From NCBI RefSeq assembly GCF_020382885.2, contig NC_058501.1, positions 17,356,001 to 17,420,000 on the forward strand: 64,000 nucleotides of DNA. Reading direction: 5' to 3'. Position 1 is the stretch's first letter; every line of letters starts with the position of its first letter. The notes under the pieces are model-generated. The model was not told the DNA's origin. It searched no databases and saw nothing but the letters and a program-made list of their open reading frames with translations. Source of the stretch: Scatophagus argus. Its lineage: Eukaryota > Chordata > Actinopteri > Scatophagidae. Of the stretch, positions 34,559 through 48,636 are shown one piece after another. The position numbers and the translations under genes were made by a program.

Positions 34559-37500
34559 ATGGAGGTGGAGCAGCTCCTGTCTCTGTCAGGCTCAGCACTG
34601 GCCCAGGCTGTCAGCTCTCTGCTGGAGACCCCAGGCCTCTACGTCTTCTCTGACATCCTGGAGCTGCCTAATGTCAGAGAGGTAAACGTGCTCTCTTTCA
34701 CTTTATCTTCCTTACCCTTTATGTCTTTTGGGAAATCCATCTTAATCACAGCTAGACAGTTAATTTCACAAGTGTTAATGTATCCCAGACACATGGAGAG
34801 TCTGATCAACCAAACCACATTCAGAGGCATCAGTGATGCATGTGTTAGCATAGCATCATAAGTGCATTTTCTAACCATACTGGAGCAAGTTTATCATTTA
34901 CGCAAGTAGAAGTGCGTATTCATCTCTGAATCAATGATGTAATCGCAGTCACAACTCAGCTCCCAATCAACACATCTATATATAGAAATCCTGGGCGTGA
35001 TGCTGATATCAATTTCAAAAAGTACATTAGCGACATATTACGTATGTTGTATAATAAACTTGCCCGACAATACGCAGTTAACACCCTATTTCAGGAGTGA
35101 ACTGCAGACGTTATGTAGAGAAGGATTGTGTAGCACCATTGTTCCATTCTTCAAGGAAATCCCTAGAAAGGATGCAGACCAAAGGGGATATTTACTAAGG
35201 ATTTGTATCCCTTTTTTATGCACTGAACAGTCTTATTGTATTTGTCCTTATTTACTAAAAGACCACACCAAGGTTTTGCTCTGGTAGAATATAAGACAGG
35301 CAGCACTGCTGAAAAATGCATCCAGAGGACATTAAGTTGAAAAGTTTAGCATCTGAGAAAAGCAGGTGTAAAATCTGCAAGAGTCTTTCATTGGATAAAG
35401 ACAGAGGAGGAGCGAGACTACACGGGTCGATACACAGAGTGAGCAACAGGGAGTAATGTGCTAATGGTTCAAACAATGAAAATACTCAAATGGCCACAGT
35501 TAGGACAGCCTGTTGATTTATTTTTTATCAGTACTTTATAATATTTTGTATCAAAAATCTCCTACATTTGGCTATTTATAATATTTTCTGACGTACAGAC
35601 TTCTTCTTGGGTGATGAATAAACACTTGCATTTTCAAGTGTCGTCTTTTCAAACAATATTAGTGGCTTAAAAGCTGAGGATATTTTCTTTTGCTTTTCAC
35701 TGCTTTCTAGACATGCACAACACTTGTTAAATTGGCCAGGAATTTCTAGAAATCAGATGAACTGCAGTTGGACTCATTTACATCTAAATGGAAAAATTTT
35801 GCGGCTGTTGTGGCAATTGTTTGCTAAACCTGGCATCCTAGGTATCCTCCCAGGTGTTAACTATGACAGGTAAATTTGTATATAAATTCTTGCAGAAGAC
35901 AGACGTCAGCTGACGGCTCTGAGTGGTTCACCATTTGAATACTGAACATGAATTTGAAGTCTGATCAGAGTCGCTGGAGACAGTTTTGGATGCCAGATGT
36001 GAATGCATCCCTTCTCAGATTAAGTATACTATAAGTATTCAGGTTTTTGTGTAGTTGCTCTCTCTTTTACTTGTGGTTGCTCTCAGGTTTTACTTTTACT
36101 GGCTCACTGAGTCCCAACAAGAAATCTCCTCAGAGTTGCTTATTGTGCATAGACAGAATGCATTTGCTGAGTTCCTATGTAGAGAGTCTCATTACTTCTG
36201 AGTTCTGCCACATCATTTTCTCTTTCGCCTCATCTCCCCTCCCAACTGTAGCTGGAGAATGGCCCTCATGCACCAGTGTACCAGCTCCTCAACCTCTTTG
36301 CCTATGGAACCTACTGCGACTACAAAGGTATTTTCATTGGCAGTACGGTGTAAATAAGTAAAAGGGCAGACTTGCAACTCTTTTATTCTGAGCTGTACTT
36401 CTTTGCTGCAAGGGAGGAACCTTGACACAGCAGCTTAAGCTCCCTCACCTGAGACACCGCAGGCAGGTTATTCACAGACAAAATTAGTGGAGTGCTTTAA
36501 TCTATTTGTGCAACTTTTTGTCAGGCGTTCTGATTGGCTGATGATTGTTTCACAGCAGTGCTGGCACAAAGGAACAATAAACTAATCTTTTGTGAGTTAA
36601 TTTTTGTCTTTGCAATGCATCAGGAAGCTTCAACAAGAAGAGGAATGTTAATTATGTCTAATTTTATGCTGAATATCAACCAATAGCCTGGAAAAAGAAT
36701 GTAGCCTACTTTATTGTTTGCTTCCCTTTCGAGTCACGCCGTCAGGGAGCACATTTGCTTTCATAGAGCTGTGTAGTGGAGCCCTTAGAGGAGCTGTCAG
36801 AGCTGCTGTCTCAGAGGGTGAGTCCTGTCACCAGGGGAGTATGGAAGCAGGAGACACAGTCACTGGAGACTGACTTCCTTCTGACTTCTGTTCTCTGACT
36901 GCTTAAGCAGCTCTACACTCACCTGTATGTCTCTCTGTAATATTTCACTCCAAAGTAATAAGTAGTGTCGCTATCATGTGTGACTAGTTGGCCCTCAGCA
37001 AAGTGACACTTACACACTGCTCTGGTATGTTTTTCCCATTGTGACTTTATGGTCTCGTCTGCTGATGTAGAGAGAGCAGCCTCTCTTCCAGAGTTGACAC
37101 CTGCACAGAGAAACAAACTCCGCCACCTCTCCATCATCAGTCTGGCATCTAACCTCAAGGTACTGGTTCACTCTTTTCCCTTTGCAGTTCTTCCCCTAAA
37201 AGTGCTAATGAACTGTAATGTTGTATTTGTCTTAAAAATGGAAAAAAATAAATCTATTTTCTGCAGCCAATATATTGCCGTAGGCTTCATAAAACAAGAT
37301 ATTAATGATGTATTAACAATTCTGCTTTTAGATATGGTTTTGCTGTCTTTTCAAAAAGTTCATGTGAGGTTTGCGGTGACTTTAAGCTTGTGGGTGTTTT
37401 TATATCAGCTAAATTTGAATCATAGCAACAGAGAAGTCTTTCAGTCTCAAGTTTCTCAAGAAAGTTAACAGCACATCCGGTATTGCTCATTGCACTTTAG

Positions 37501-40138
37501 ATATTTTATCCATCTGTCCATGTGCATGATAAATGTTCTTTTTTTTAAAAGACGTTTCTCTTAACACTCAACATTTTATTTAACCTTTATTTAGACAGGT
37601 AGTCTCAGTAAGACATTGGGTCTCATTCTCAAAGAGAGACTTGGTCACCGTACTGCTTATGACCTTTTCTTAGTCTGCTCCTGATAAATTGATTCATTAT
37701 TCTCACCAGCGCTGTCTTTTTATTTATTTATTTATTTTTTACACTGTCCACTACCTTTGCTCCTTTCATTCTTGGCCCTGTTTTTCTTTTTAATATGTCA
37801 CCGCTTTCCCTGTTTGTAGGCTTGAACTCTCTAATTGCCCAGTGGAGGATTGTTAAATAGTCTTTGCTCTTCCCCTGGCAGTGACATTTAGACAAATAGG
37901 CAATTTCAGTTCAACATTTTTTTTTTTGTCATTTTCCATCAAACCCTTAAAAGTTATCTGACTGCATACCCTGGTTCAAAGGAAGAGAGTATAGGAAGAT
38001 TAAAGTCTTGTGGTGTCTGTCTTCCCCTCAGTGCCTGCCATACTCGTTGCTCCTGCAGCAGCTCGAGCTGAAGAATGTGCGCGAGCTGGAGGACCTGCTG
38101 ATCGAGGCCGTTTACTGTGACATCATCCAGGGCAAACTGGACCAGAGGAACCAGCAGGTGGAGGTAGACTGCAGCGTGGGTCGTGACCTGGGCCCCAATG
38201 AGCTCCCAAACATAATCAACACGCTGCAGGAGTGGTCAGTATCACCTCTGCGTGTGTCCGTGCACACGCTTTAGATTTATGTCTCAATTATCTGTTTTCC
38301 TCAGTCCTGACCGTGGGCTTTCCACCGCCCTCCGTGTCTGTCTTCTCTCTCTCAGGTGTACGGGGTGTGAGGCGGTGTTGTGTGGTATTGAGGAGCAGGT
38401 CTCTAGGGCAAACCAATACAGAGAGAGCCAGCTAAAGGTCAAAGTCCAAGTGGAAACAGAGGTCAGTCCCTCATCCCTCCTGCCTACAGTTCTCTCACTG
38501 TTTCCCCCCAGAAAATTCAGCAAATGTGACTCTTCCGCATCTCTGTTTTTATGCTTCCAGCTATTTGTGGTATTTTAGTTTCCCCCTGACTGCATATTTC
38601 CTCTCTCTGCGTTTTGTTTGAGGGTAAACTCTTATTGCACTGTGTTCTAACTTTAAATGATAGGGTCCCAGTTCTTCTGTGTCAAAACAACAGTCTGGTT
38701 CCCATATGAAGTTTGAAACAGGTTTTTGGTTGCTGTAATCATTTTTCATGTTCACACTGGCTGTAAAGAGATCCCTTTCTACTATGTGTAGTATCTAATG
38801 TTAGTGATGGAGGACAAAATTCACCATCTTCATGCTGTGCAAAGGTACATTAAAAGATACAGTCCTCATTTCATGAAATTCAGTCAAAATTCAAATGCTG
38901 CTCAGCATGGAAATGCTGTCTGTGGAAACGCAATGAGTTAAATCTGTACCAAATGAACTGTAGCCTTACCCACTTTATTTCACTAAATCAGTCAGCTGAG
39001 GTCTCATATTAGCTTCATTTAAATTTTTCAATACATTTTTATACCGGCTGTGGCTTATGGTCTCCCATCATTTACATTGGAAGTGCATTAAGAGGAGATC
39101 TTTTAATGGCCAGTAGGAACAGTACAATTACTATGTTCATGTAGGGGCATGACTAATGTGTTAAGACCGACTTGAAAAAATATGAACCTATCCTTTAACT
39201 CATATCTCCTCTTTAATCTTTAATGTTTAATTTCTCTCCACTTAACCTCTTCCTTCTTTCACTGTTCACCCTCAGGTCTCAAACCTACAGAAAACGTTAA
39301 AGGCCAGCGCTGCCTCTCCGTCGTCAGGCCCCGCCCCTGCTGGAGCCGCCTCCAATCAGGATGCAGACCAGCCTGCCGAGCCACGAGACCCCGCCTCCTC
39401 TCAGGAACCACGACAGCCAGGCAAAAAAAGTTCAAAGGTGAAAGGGTGAGTACTGTCGCATCAACTTTGTGTTATTTTTTTGTTTGTTTGTTTTGTTGTT
39501 TATGTGTCTGTATGCTTAGAAGGAGGCAGCCAAATATTGTGGACGTGTAGTTCGGCTGCGCAGAGTTTGTTATGTGCTTTACATTCAAACGCACCCCCCG
39601 TGTTTGCATAGAAATTGCATTCATTTTTCTAAAGCACGGCCACACATTTCAGAATTTAAACACATCAAAATATGTTTGACCCTGGAGAATAGTTTACTTA
39701 AATGATGTTTTATTCAGACTTGTTTGCACGCTTCTAAATCAACTTTGTGTGTCTGTTTTTTGTTTTTGTTTTTTTTTTGTTTTGTTTTTGTTTTTTTTTC
39801 AAATGAGAAATGCTATTTATTCCTACAAGCCACAGAATTGGAACAAAAAGCTGCATGAGGCTGACTCTAGAGGTTTTTTTCCCATTAAGTTTCTTTCAAT
39901 GCTGTGTCTTCTTTTGTTCTGTAAAGCACTTTGTTACAGTGGTTTTTGAGAGGTGCCATATAACTACAAATTTACCTCATTATAACCACAGCACTATAAA
40001 AAGTCTACCTAAAACACGAAATTAAAGCCATTAGTCCAATGTTCTTGGAGAGTGCAAAGTTAATGCAACAGAGAACCCACCATGTTTCCAATTTTTTTTT
40101 TTCAATAAACGTTAAAAAGCCAGCTGCTGGCCTAAGTG

Positions 40139-40197
<59 letters not shown>

Positions 40198-40983
40198 CAT
40201 GAGCCTGTGCATGAAGTAGCTTTATTATCAGATGTGCATCAGTGTTTTGCAGCGATGTTCTAACCCTGCTATCAGGCACTCGTTCTGTTCTGCTTGCATT
40301 TGGCCCAATTACCGATGGCTAATTTCACATCTGTCCTGGATTGTAAAATGTCACTGGATACACAAATGCCCCACGTGTTCCCCTCTTGAAAGAACCGTCT
40401 CCCCCTCCAGTGATCAGAGGAGATGCTTAGCTCATCTGCTGCTGTTTATGTTGACGCTGCCGAACAGAAAGCAGTGATTATTTTCTGGCTGCCTGTCACA
40501 TTTCGATGAAGCATAGAGCCCTGTAATTTTCATCACTCAGCGCTGCACTTCATTCAAATGAAGATCCACTTAATGTTTTGAAATCCAAATTAATGATAGC
40601 TTAACCTCAATCCTCGAATTAAAATGAGTTTTGACACCATTTCTTTATAAAGCTATTTAAAGGATGGGACTAATTGTGCAGCAGTTATTATTAGAAATAG
40701 GTTCTTTGCAAAAATTCTTTTTAATTTGCAGAAATAGAAAATCCACTGTGATCAATTTCTATGCAAAAACACTGATGTTAAATATTGTAACACAAAGACA
40801 CTTTGGCACCCAGGTTGCATCAGGATTATGCTGGTTTAGTAATGCAAGTGGAAAGTAAACATAAAGTGAATCATAACATTATTTTTGATGAATCCCAAAC
40901 AAAGCACCAATGCAGTGTTTCTTCCTGATTGTTTCCTGCTCAGGCTGCGCGGCAGTGGGAAGATCTGGTCCAAGTCCAACTGA
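34559..40983 (+). CDS. cops7a: COP9 signalosome subunit 7a
   Basis: Subunit of the COP9 signalosome, which removes NEDD8 from cullin-RING ubiquitin ligases in nucleus and cytoplasm. Coding exons: 34559-34681, 36252-36327, 37071-37159, 38032-38234, 38356-38461, 39276-39445 and 40944-40983; phases join to 268 residues, close to the human length of about 275. The PCI domain fills roughly residues 1-160, with [40 protein letters not shown] and the winged-helix end [18 protein letters not shown] coiled-coil helix ([18 protein letters not shown]) and a Pro/Ala/Ser-rich low-complexity stretch follow. The C-terminus [12 protein letters not shown] is nearly the same as human COPS7A, separating it from COPS7B. 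COPS7A lies next to PIANP and ZNF384 in mammals too. Confidence 0.97.
37565..37660. repeat. Teleost interspersed repeat fragment in COPS7A intron
   Basis: The run TTTATTTAACCTTTATTTAG, with ACAGGTAGTCTCAGTAAGAC and CTCAAAGAGAGACTTGG after it, resembles a common fish repeat (consensus TTTATTTAACCAGGTAAGTC as I remember it). It is degraded and of unknown class. Confidence 0.45.
39915..39985 (+). mobile_element. LINE 3' tail in COPS7A intron
   Basis: CTGTAAAGCACTTTGTTACA followed by GTTTTTGAGAGGTGCCATATAA resembles the conserved 3' end of fish L2/Rex-type LINEs (GTAAAGCACTTTG ... GTGCTATATAA). Only the tail is visible, as expected of a 5'-truncated insertion. Confidence 0.55.
40142..40195. repeat. 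Long GT microsatellite in COPS7A intron
   Basis: A pure (TG)n run of about 54 bases in the last intron. Confidence 0.95.
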
Positions 40984-41280
40984 ACACAACCGGCTGAGAT
41001 GTGGAGACAGCAGCACTGATGGACACTGTCACTGATTAACGGATACGTGAACATGTCAATGGAAAAACAGATGTGTTAAACGATGTGACCAGTGTTCTCG
41101 GACACCCTTGGCACATACACTCGCCACAATAAAACCAGGAGGCTTCATGGGAACTTTTTTTGGTCACCAAATCTCACTATGACGGATTCAGAAACACACA
41201 CACTGAAGGAAATGACAGATGTGACATTCACTCATGCAGTTTTTAATAGACTAACAGGTGGACCGTCAGTGTATATACCC

Positions 41281-41304
41281 CCCCCCACACACACACACAC
41301 ACAC

Positions 41305-41340
<36 letters not shown>

Positions 41341-41341
41341 G
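41281..41341. repeat. CA microsatellite in COPS7A 3' UTR
   Basis: A run of C followed by (CA)n with small interruptions, about 300 bases after the COPS7A stop and before its poly(A) signal, so it is probably transcribed. Confidence 0.9.
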
Positions 41342-41547
41342 CACTTGTAACACATCAAAGTAGAACAGTCTGCAGCAGGAGTCAGTTGCCTTTGACCAGA
41401 AACAGGATCAGTGTATTTTGACGCATATGTGTTTATCTCTTTTGGTTTAAAATTGTTCTTTTGGTTTAGATTAATTCTATATTGCTTTGTATTCTTTCTC
41501 TCAGCTGAGTTGAGACATGTATAAAGTCTGAGTATAAATTGTTGGGA

Positions 41548-41553
41548 AATAAA
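41548..41553 (+). terminator. cops7a: Poly(A) signal of COPS7A
   Basis: AATAAA about 565 bases past the stop codon, followed by a GT-rich stretch (CTGTCTCATT). It marks the likely 3' end near 41575. Confidence 0.65.
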
Positions 41554-41579
41554 TCGAAGCTCTGTACTTATCCCGACTG

Positions 41580-42960
41580 TCTCATTAATGTCACTGTCAC
41601 TTCTTTTATTAAATGCGCTTCAAAGTGCATCTCTGGAGGGTGCACAGCTAAATGTTAACTCACAGAAGGGGGCTACCCGTTAGCAGGTCAAGCCATTAAT
41701 TAGGGCATGTCCCCAAAGAGACTAATGTATTATAGAGCTAAGGCTTCCCCTGTGCGCAACCAGCATGGTTACACACACACATACACCAAGTGCATTCATA
41801 TTTCATATGAGTATGTTTTGCCCAGAGCTTCTATTTCAATGTCAAAATTGCCTGTTGAAATTGCCTGCCACCCTCTCTTGTACCTCCATCACGAAGGCAA
41901 AATTGCCTTCGTCATGCTGGCCCTGTCCATATCTTACTCTTTTGATTCTGTTCTCTCTAAATTCTCCGCTCTCCATCCTGCATGACATTAATGGTGGCAA
42001 TTAGCTGACCAGCAGCAATAGTGAGAGGAAAGGAGACAGCAAAATTATGATCCTGTTTCATTTAACCCTGCATCTTTCCCTGTCCTCCCCTCCCTCCAAC
42101 ATCCCTCTCACCTCTATAAATAGTGGTGTTAATTTCAGTCAGTGTGATTGAGCTTGATTGGTTCGTTTTTCCCCCAGACTAGAGCTGTGAAGTCTAACAG
42201 CTGTACACCTCTCATAGTTGTTAGTTTGTTAGGGAAAAAGAGGTTAGCTGGCGTATGCACAGTCTGCAAAGAAAGTGTCAGCTGTGAAAGAGTTGGCTGT
42301 GTGTGTTTATTAAAGGATGATTTTCAAGTTCACACCTAACTTGTGGATTAGTGTTTGTTGGTTGCACACACTGCTGCAGCATCTGCTGGTATGTGCCTCA
42401 TAACTAGATGACACTAGCCATTAAAACTTCAGAGTGGAACAAAGCCAATCAATTATGGTGATTGATCAGTAAAATGCCCAGAGGGGATAGAATCCCTAGC
42501 TGTGCAGCAGACTGTTGGAGAATCTCAATACACTCGGGTGGCATTTCTCAACTCGCACCCGCCTTGATTTTATTGACATTTGTTTGAAAAACTGTACACA
42601 GAGGAAACTCTTGCTTAGCATCCTGTTAATCTTTCTGAAGCGAGAGGAATCCATATGAGGTGAGGAGATAAGGAATAGTTTCACACACAAGCAGCAGCCT
42701 TATTCTTCCTTTTCAACTGCTCCTCACTGCTAAAAACATGATTGGCATATGCAGGGCTTTTTAATGCCAAACCCGTGGTTCAAAATCAATGCAAGGCAGT
42801 GGACTAAATGTTCACTTCAGAGGGAAAAAAGATTAGGGTACAGGGGTAGCTATTAAAATGCGCAGTGTAAGCTTTGTCATTCCCATAAAGCATTGCAGGT
42901 CGCGCGGCTCCCGGGGGAATTCATTCAACATGCGCAGAAATAAACAGAAACACACAAAGC
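41580..42960. other. Intergenic spacer between convergent COPS7A and PIANP
   Basis: No gene seen. It holds a 22-base perfect inverted repeat (ACGAAGGCAA-AA-TTGCCTTCGT, 41891-41912) and short CA runs. Confidence 0.6.
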
Positions 42961-42980
42961 TAAAACGCCAGTGTTGAGTC

Positions 42981-42986
42981 TTTATT
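42981..42986 (-). terminator. pianp: Probable poly(A) signal of PIANP
   Basis: AATAAA on the minus strand, 1.5 kb beyond the proposed stop. The sequence upstream looks like a long 3' UTR, common for neural genes. PIANP and COPS7A would then end about 1.4 kb apart, facing each other. Confidence 0.4.
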
Positions 42987-44479
42987 TAACTTCCATGGTA
43001 CAGAAAGACCACATTTCTACAGGAATGCTACTAAAAATCACAAGACTGGATATTTGGAGGATTGCACGAGCCACGCATGATGCCACCAGCACTATGTCTG
43101 TAGTGTAAATGTGTGCAAGTCGGGGGTTCATGTCTCAAAGATGCTTAGAAAAGTTGCCAAACACAAACTGACATTTGGCTTTGAAAGGTTCTGTAAGATA
43201 TCACTCGCTGATAGATAAAATAGACATTTATAAATAAAAGATTTGAAGCAACTCTCACAGGTTTTCTTACTGTATACATGCAGATTCAATGGAGAGACAG
43301 AAATGATGCTCCTTGATGTACTACTCTCCTCCGGTGCACCCGAGACAGCTGATATACAGTCACTTGATAATGATATGAAGGGAAATGGTGGTGGTTTTGT
43401 TTTCCAGATTCAGAGACTTGGCTGTCAGGTGGAAGAAACTCCTTGTTGTGGCAACATCAGTCCTTTGATCACGTGTACAGTTCACAGACGCTCATTTACA
43501 TGACAACATAAATCTGTTTTTGTTGTGCACCATCCAAAACCTTTGGGAATCATTGATTTTCAACAAGAATGTCTCTTCTATCGGTCCCCGATCTGAATAT
43601 TTTATCTCCACCACTGGAAGTACTCTATGCTTAACACACGTCTACCCAGTCCAACGGTAACAAAGGGTGCTCACAAAGGCTTGACAAAGAGGTGAACGAA
43701 AGCCAGATAATTAAGAGAACAAATCATGGGGAAAAACTGAAACAAACCAGAGTCCTACACACTGCAGAGGGAAAAAAGCAACACTATTTGCATTTCATGC
43801 GCCCAAAGCGGGGAATAAACAGCAGTTTTTGGAGCGTGACATGTTAAACACATTGCCTGTTGGCTAAAGCCGTGCCAAACAGCTTTGTGAAATACCCCGT
43901 TCAGTATTCGTAGATGCCGAGAATGGCTTTTTAACCATTTACAAACAGATTCGAGCCTGCTGAACTGAACTGAAACTGAGTGTCATTTAATGAAAGTCTG
44001 CTGGATGGGAATAAGCACTGAACAGGTTCACATGTGCAGCTGAATCACTGGAAACAGTTGTGGAAGCTCAGGTAGGGCATTTCAGTGATAATGGGATGTT
44101 GCATGGCTGTTAAACTGCTTGTTTGTGAATTAGTCATGGCAGGTCGAAGCACAGAGCGGTTGGGTAGCTTGGCAGAGCTCGGGGCCATGCAGGGGGTGGA
44201 AAACAGAGCAGGTTACAGTGACGCAGAGACACATAAAAGAAATTTACACAAAGCACAGAGGAAGGACGGAAGGAAGGAGGGAGCATTGGAGAGATGAGTT
44301 TGGGTTTTTCAGACCTCAGGGGAGCCAAGGAGTTTTATGATGGCTGGATACCTGGGATCCCTGAATTCATTTCACAGTTTCAGAGAAAATATAACGGTGC
44401 TGTGGGCACACCCTCTGGTCGTGTCGATGTTCCTCCTCAGGCCCCGTAGAAATGTTTACCATATGGAAAAACAGTCACC

Positions 44480-47400
44480 TCAGAGGTTCACAACTGGGAT
44501 CCTGACACAGCAAGAGACACAGAGAAGAAGAGTGAGACGAGAGAAAGAGGATGGGAGGAGGGGGTTGTGGGGAGCTTGGTAGCCCTGATGATGGGAGGAA
44601 AGACAGAAAAACATAAGAGAAGTGGAGCAGAGAAGCCTGAAGCTGGAAAAGTGGTGTACATGCAAACGGAAAGCTGCATCACAGGGGACTGGGAGGGTGG
44701 CGGGGGGAAGAGACGGAAGAGAAGGAGGAAGAGGAGGAAGGTGGAGGAAAAGCTGTTGGGGGGGAGTGAGAGGGAGCAGTGGAGTACAGCACTATAATTA
44801 TCCTGATTGAGATTAACTTTAAATACCCTCAAATAAAAGCATCATTTCATGGACGGCGGCTGGGCAATGACTCATCTGGAGAGGGAGTTTAAAACACTGA
44901 TACATCTTTACAGCAGCACCAACACTCCAGCCCTGAAAGCTCCACAGAGAATAGCACTACAGTCCAGTGATGCTTCATATACATTGTTACAATGCACACT
45001 GAAGAGGTTATAAGGCTGCTTCATTCACACATGCACACACACACACACACACACACAGCGAGGCAAACTTAAATCCAGAGGTGCACAGAAACTCACACAT
45101 GCACATGAGACTCATAGACTTCGACGCACACACTCAGACTGTGCAGAGCTGGTGAGGCGACTCATTACCTCTCCCTGTCGGTGAAGGAGGAGGAGGTGCT
45201 GTGTAACGTCTGCCGGCTGTCCTCCGAAGCAAGGGAGCGAGGGAGCGCGAGGGAGAGGGGGGGAGCTACGCCACGGGAAAGCGGGGGCGGATGCTGGGAA
45301 CAGCTGCGATCGTAACTGGGAGAGAAGGATAGTAGCACAGATAGATGGGGGGGGATGAAAGAAAATGATGGAGAGGGTGAGGAAAGGGGTAGAGTTAAGA
45401 AAAGGGGAAGAAAGGGGTTGGTGAAAGAGGAGACAGCCAAGAGGAAAAGGAAGGATGCAAGGAAGAGAAAGTTGGAGAGGGACACATAGAGAGCAAGAAG
45501 TTGAAAATCAGGGAGACAGACAGAGCAACAACAGTGTTCGCAGAGAAACAAAGTCAGAAAGCATCAAGAACAGTTGAGCCATTTAGCATCAGCGAACACA
45601 TTACACTGCCACTGTGAGAGAGAATTAGTGCACTCATCGGACTCATTAAAAGGCTGTCGGAGGGGAGAGGGAGGCAGAGCGAGAAATGGGGAAGGAGACG
45701 GGCACTGCGGGGTGAGGAAGGGAGCCAGAAGAGAGCGGGTGGGGTGAGGTGGAAAGGATGCAACAAGGCGAAGAAATGGGCAGAGGGTTGACGCCATTAC
45801 TTCACTAAGGACAGTGAGTTAAGGTGAAGACACGGCTGGGCGTCACAGGTTCACACTCTTAAGAATACTTAGAGGCACAACAAAGCTGTCAAAAGCCATC
45901 CTGCACCTTTATCTTCCCTCAGTAACACCTGTCCTCTTCTGGCTGTCTTCTCTCTCTCTCTCTCTCTCTCTATGTGCACACACACAGTTACACACAAACA
46001 CTGTCACGCTTGACAACATTAGCCACACTGACGATTTTAGGGCTGGGAAAATCACTGAGCACATATGCCGCTCTTCTATAATCATAATGAACTGGATGGT
46101 GGCCAATTTCCACTATAGGCTATCATTTCAGTCCATCTGTACCCCCCTCACCCCCCATCCCCTATCCCCTCGTTTATTCCACAGCACTGTCTCCATCTAA
46201 CACATGGCGTTATTTACACATTTATGACACTGAAGCACGAGCCAGTCTATAGAGAGGGGCTGGTGCCATGTCTTCAGTCTGAGTCCCCTGCAAATCTCAC
46301 TTTTGTAAGGGCACTTTGGATTCACCAGGAGCACGGGTTTTCCTCCACAAAGGGGGCCGGTGAAATAAGTTATCCAAACAACAGCGAAGGCCAGTCTCAG
46401 GAACAGAGGGAAAATGGGGTTTATCATGTATCAGCATACAGCAAGCTGGAGGATTATCTGTGGATCTGCAGCAGGACTGGCAGCACTGGGAGAGATAGGA
46501 GAGTGGTGAGGGAGATAAGAGGAGTACCAGCTGTACAAAGAGGCAGCGTTAGAGCTATGCAATGACGATAACTGGAAGTAAGCGAAAGAATCAGAAAGAA
46601 TGGGGTGGGGGGCGTGGGGGGCACAGGTATTCAGAGAAAGAAAAAAATCCCTGGGAGGCGAAAGGGAAGGAGGCCCAAGTGGGAGATAGAAGGGAAGCTT
46701 AGAGGGAGAGAGCTCAAGGGGAGATAATGTAGCAGTGTAGGAGCAAAACTGAGATTAAGAGACAGTGTGAAAAAGAAACATTAAGGAGAACAAATTATAT
46801 AGATTCGGGCAATGAAATGAAAAAAATATGATGCAACAGAAACGTGGGTAAGATGAGCAGATCAGAGAATTACAGCTAGGAGGAGGAGAGTAAAAGTTGT
46901 TCTTTTTTTTAAAAAAAAAAGGGGAGATTGACAAAAAAAAGGAGAGAAGAAAAAGCCAAGTGTGAGATGCAGGAGGAGTGGAGGGAGACGTCCCAGTGGT
47001 CAAATAAACTAGGTGTTATTGGTTTGATCAGCAAAGCGTGGAAGTGCTTCACTACATCACATAGATGACTCCCCATTTCCTGCTAATGGCCATGTGTGAA
47101 GCTAGCACTTCTACAAGGCCTGAAAAGGTAACACATACAGTACAGAACCTCCATCCTGTGTTTACATGCTCTGAGAGGTTTAATGGCTGGTGGGTCCTTT
47201 AAAGCGCACACTGACACCAGTGAAGCCACGTTATTGCTCAAAGTCTGTAAGGCACCACATCTGCTTTTGCTTCGATGTCCTTGTCCGAATGGTTACAGGG
47301 TATGTTTAATCATTGCAACTCTAATGGCACAAAATGACACATCTGTGCCAACTGTGACTCTCTTGAACACAAGTGTTGTGAATAAAGTCATTAGTAAGCA

Positions 47401-48605
47401 TTTACTCAGCTCTCACTTTATGGAGGGGGGGGGGACACATCACGTAATCATGGACGATATCAGTGGGTGAAAAGGGACAAGTATACAGTTTTCAGTACAT
47501 TAAAGCAAATTCTAGACCTGTTTAGTCCCATTTTCAAAAGACAGTATACTCTAATCTAATGCATATTACAATGCCTTTAATCACCATCATGATCCAAAAT
47601 TTGATTGCGACCTCTTTTCTCAGTTTTGAAATGCCCTGTAGACTATAGCCAGACTTGAAATAGCCTATGCCATTCTCCATTTGGACCACCGAAGCACAAT
47701 AATGCGTTTGAGATTCTTTACTGTAACTCGTGTTTCACTGTTTCACAATATGTGATCCACAGAAGAGCCACGTGAAGTAATTCATCCGGTCGCCATAGCT
47801 ATCTCAGGTGGTTACATCGTAGTATTGGTGTGTAAACGTGGTGTGGATCTGCTAGTGAAGTGAGGTTATGTGAAGTTTGGAAACAGAAGTGAGAGGACAT
47901 TAAATATCGCCATCTCTAACGATTTGATTTCAATCCAGAATTGACAGATTGCTCACCCATACTCCAACCTCTTAACACAGCCCAACAAATTTCTAAGTCA
48001 GTAGGTGACAACATATTTTAAAACTTAAAATTAAACTGTGTTTGCATATATCTACGGGTCATGAGCAGGTCAACAAAATGGTCATGACTCTACTTATGCA
48101 GTCATTAGCAAGATAAAAAGCAAAGATTACAATGAATTTGAAAAAAAAAACCAATCGTTCTTTTTTTAATGATCCCGTGATCCTCAAATCTAGCTTGTGA
48201 CCCCTTAGGGGGGCTGCTGAACCCCAGGTTGGGAACCGCTGCTCTAAATGAAGCTGCAGTTGACAACACAGGTACATATTATTCTGAAAAAATCTATTTT
48301 TATCAGAATAAATATAATCCATGTATCTACAACATGGTTTCAGATCAAGCACCTCATTTAACACCTATTGTGTCCAATTGTCCAATTTAGAAAATTCAAA
48401 ATTATGCCATGTTAAGGAAAGCATCTTGTATTAAGTCTCACACTGGCCTGCACCTCGCTGTGTGAGTTCTTAAAATGAGAATTTGTCTTTTACTGTTAAA
48501 AAAAAATGCCAGGAGAATCAGCTCCTGCTGTGGGACAGGAGTCCACCTCATGCGTGGATCCTTTACTGAATGCTCACCTTATATTCATGTATTTATGTGA
48601 CCATG

Positions 48606-48636
<31 letters not shown>

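Noticed and set aside
43000-44470. Search for a longer PIANP C-terminal exon resembling the human tail
   Set aside because: No match to the human PLTDLSPAGVTVLGAFG region was found; EVTVFPYGKHFYGA in another frame near 44430-44475 is suggestive but lies behind a stop with no usable acceptor.
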